A stretch of 32,330 nt of DNA from Acidimicrobiia bacterium (GTDB lineage: Bacteria; Acidobacteriota; Terriglobia; Versatilivoradales; Versatilivoraceae). Location of the stretch: positions 1 through 32,330 of the forward strand of contig VFZK01000010.1 in NCBI GenBank assembly GCA_016871215.1, given 5' to 3'. The position numbers and the translations under genes are program-made. The notes under the pieces are model-generated. The model had not been told where the DNA came from. It worked only from the letters and a program-made list of their open reading frames with translations, and did no database searches. Below, in pieces: positions 31,928 to 32,330 of this stretch. How positions within the stretch are numbered: position 1 is the stretch's first letter; every line of letters begins with the position of its first letter.

Positions 31928-32049
31928 AGCTCTCATTTCTCACCAACAGGAGACAACCACCACACCCTGTTTGCTTGGAAGGCGGTTCGCCAGGTGGAGA
32001 CGCCTAGCCTGCAGGCTTCCAGAGGCGTTATTGGTGAGAAATCCGAGCT
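31928..32049. repeat. 122-bp element with 19-bp terminal inverted repeats (MITE-like)
   Basis: The ends are 31928-31946 (AGCTCTCATTTCTCACCAA) and the inverted copy at 32031-32049, with two mismatches in 19. Inside are AACAGG/CCTGTT (31945-31950 with 31966-31971) and a nested hairpin with ACGCCT/AGGCGT (32000-32005, 32023-32028) around a perfect AGCCTGCAGGCT palindrome. It has no plausible protein. It sits 37 bp from the stop of an IS630-family transposase, which could have mobilised it or be inserted next to it. No clear target duplication was found. Confidence 0.55.
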
Positions 32050-32086
32050 ATACACACGGACATAAGTATAATGCGAATAGAATCGC

Positions 32087-32330
32087 TTAAATCGCACACA
32101 GCCTGCGGACCGTCTCGTGGCCAAGCTTCCACTGCTCGAATTGTGCCTCTAGGGCTTGGACCACTTCGTTGAGGTGAGCGAAGTATTGATCGTGAATACA
32201 CAGCTTGCGGGTCAGTTTCCAGACCCGCTCAATCGGATTCAGATCGGGACTGTAGGGCGGAAGATAGTTCAGATGAAACCCCTCATCGTGAGCCTGACGC
32301 CAGTCCCGATGCAACTTGGCATGGTGGTAA
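32087..32330 (-). mobile_element. IS630-family transposase, C-terminal part (cut by right edge)
   Basis: The minus-strand frame runs from the right edge to TAA at 32089-32087. It begins YHHAKLHRDWRQAHDEG, which fits the segment just after the second catalytic Asp of IS630 DDE transposases, and continues with the hallmark YLPPYSPDLNPIERVWK, whose Glu is the third catalytic residue, then LTRKLCIHDQYFAHLNEV. The visible part is 80 codons and intact; an internal TTG is not a real start. The N-terminal helix-turn-helix and first Asp are outside the window. The IS end should lie between 32049 and 32087, but its inverted repeat cannot be fixed without the other end. Confidence 0.88.

Noticed and set aside
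31933-32124. A 63-codon minus-strand frame across the inverted-repeat element
   Set aside because: It overlaps the transposase 3' end in another frame and is produced by the palindromic repeats; no protein features.
1-32330. CRISPR arrays, defence islands, phage genes, tRNA or rRNA genes
   Set aside because: No regularly spaced direct repeats, no cas or restriction motifs, no structural phage genes, and no T-loop plus cloverleaf pattern found by eye in any intergenic region.

Overview
The window is chromosomal DNA with moderately high GC. It most resembles a soil acidobacterium of the Solibacter/Bryobacter type. That placement is inference from gene content: many secreted or Tat-tagged enzymes, two DUF1080 (3-keto-disaccharide hydrolase-like) proteins, a lipase-maturation-factor homologue, Gfo/Idh/MocA oxidoreductases with a mannonate-dehydratase-like enolase, and recR-ybaB-dnaX and ymdB-rny-ffh housekeeping blocks. 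No rRNA or tRNA gene is present to settle it.

Layout. Positions 1-319 hold the 5' end of an RpoD-like sigma factor, cut by the left edge. Next come sppA (minus), a secreted esterase (plus), and a long minus-strand run of secretory and carbohydrate genes from 3533 to 13145. Read in transcription order this run is: two Gfo/Idh/MocA dehydrogenases, a Tat-tagged mannonate-dehydratase-like enolase, a sugar-phosphate isomerase-type TIM barrel, a metallo-beta-lactamase-fold hydrolase, a Tat-tagged class V aminotransferase interrupted by one in-frame TAA, a DUF1080 protein and a lipase maturation factor homologue. A TPR protein (13478-14824), an orphan sulfonate/nitrate-type lipoprotein (14916-15983) and a Tat-tagged uroporphyrinogen-decarboxylase-family protein (16248-17267) follow.

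From 17293 to 26160 is a core-information region on the minus strand: rny - ymdB - ffh - response regulator, and ffs (SRP RNA) - dnaX - ybaB - recR. A second DUF1080 gene sits between the two blocks. Both SRP components, Ffh and an SRP RNA found here by its helix-8 motif, are therefore in this window. A strong promoter after recR drives about 170 nt of structured non-coding sequence with several features of 6S RNA.

From 26300 to 26740 lies the remnant of a REP-associated transposase (RAYT) beside two inverted palindromic REP units. Then comes a plus-strand molybdenum hydroxylase operon in the order FAD subunit - 2Fe-2S subunit - Mo subunit (27148-30779), followed by an amidohydrolase (30970-31815). 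The right end holds a 122-bp element with 19-bp inverted repeats and the C-terminal part of an IS630-family transposase running off the edge. No CRISPR array, phage or defence system was seen. The most interesting material is in the intergenic RNA and repeat elements rather than in a new protein system.
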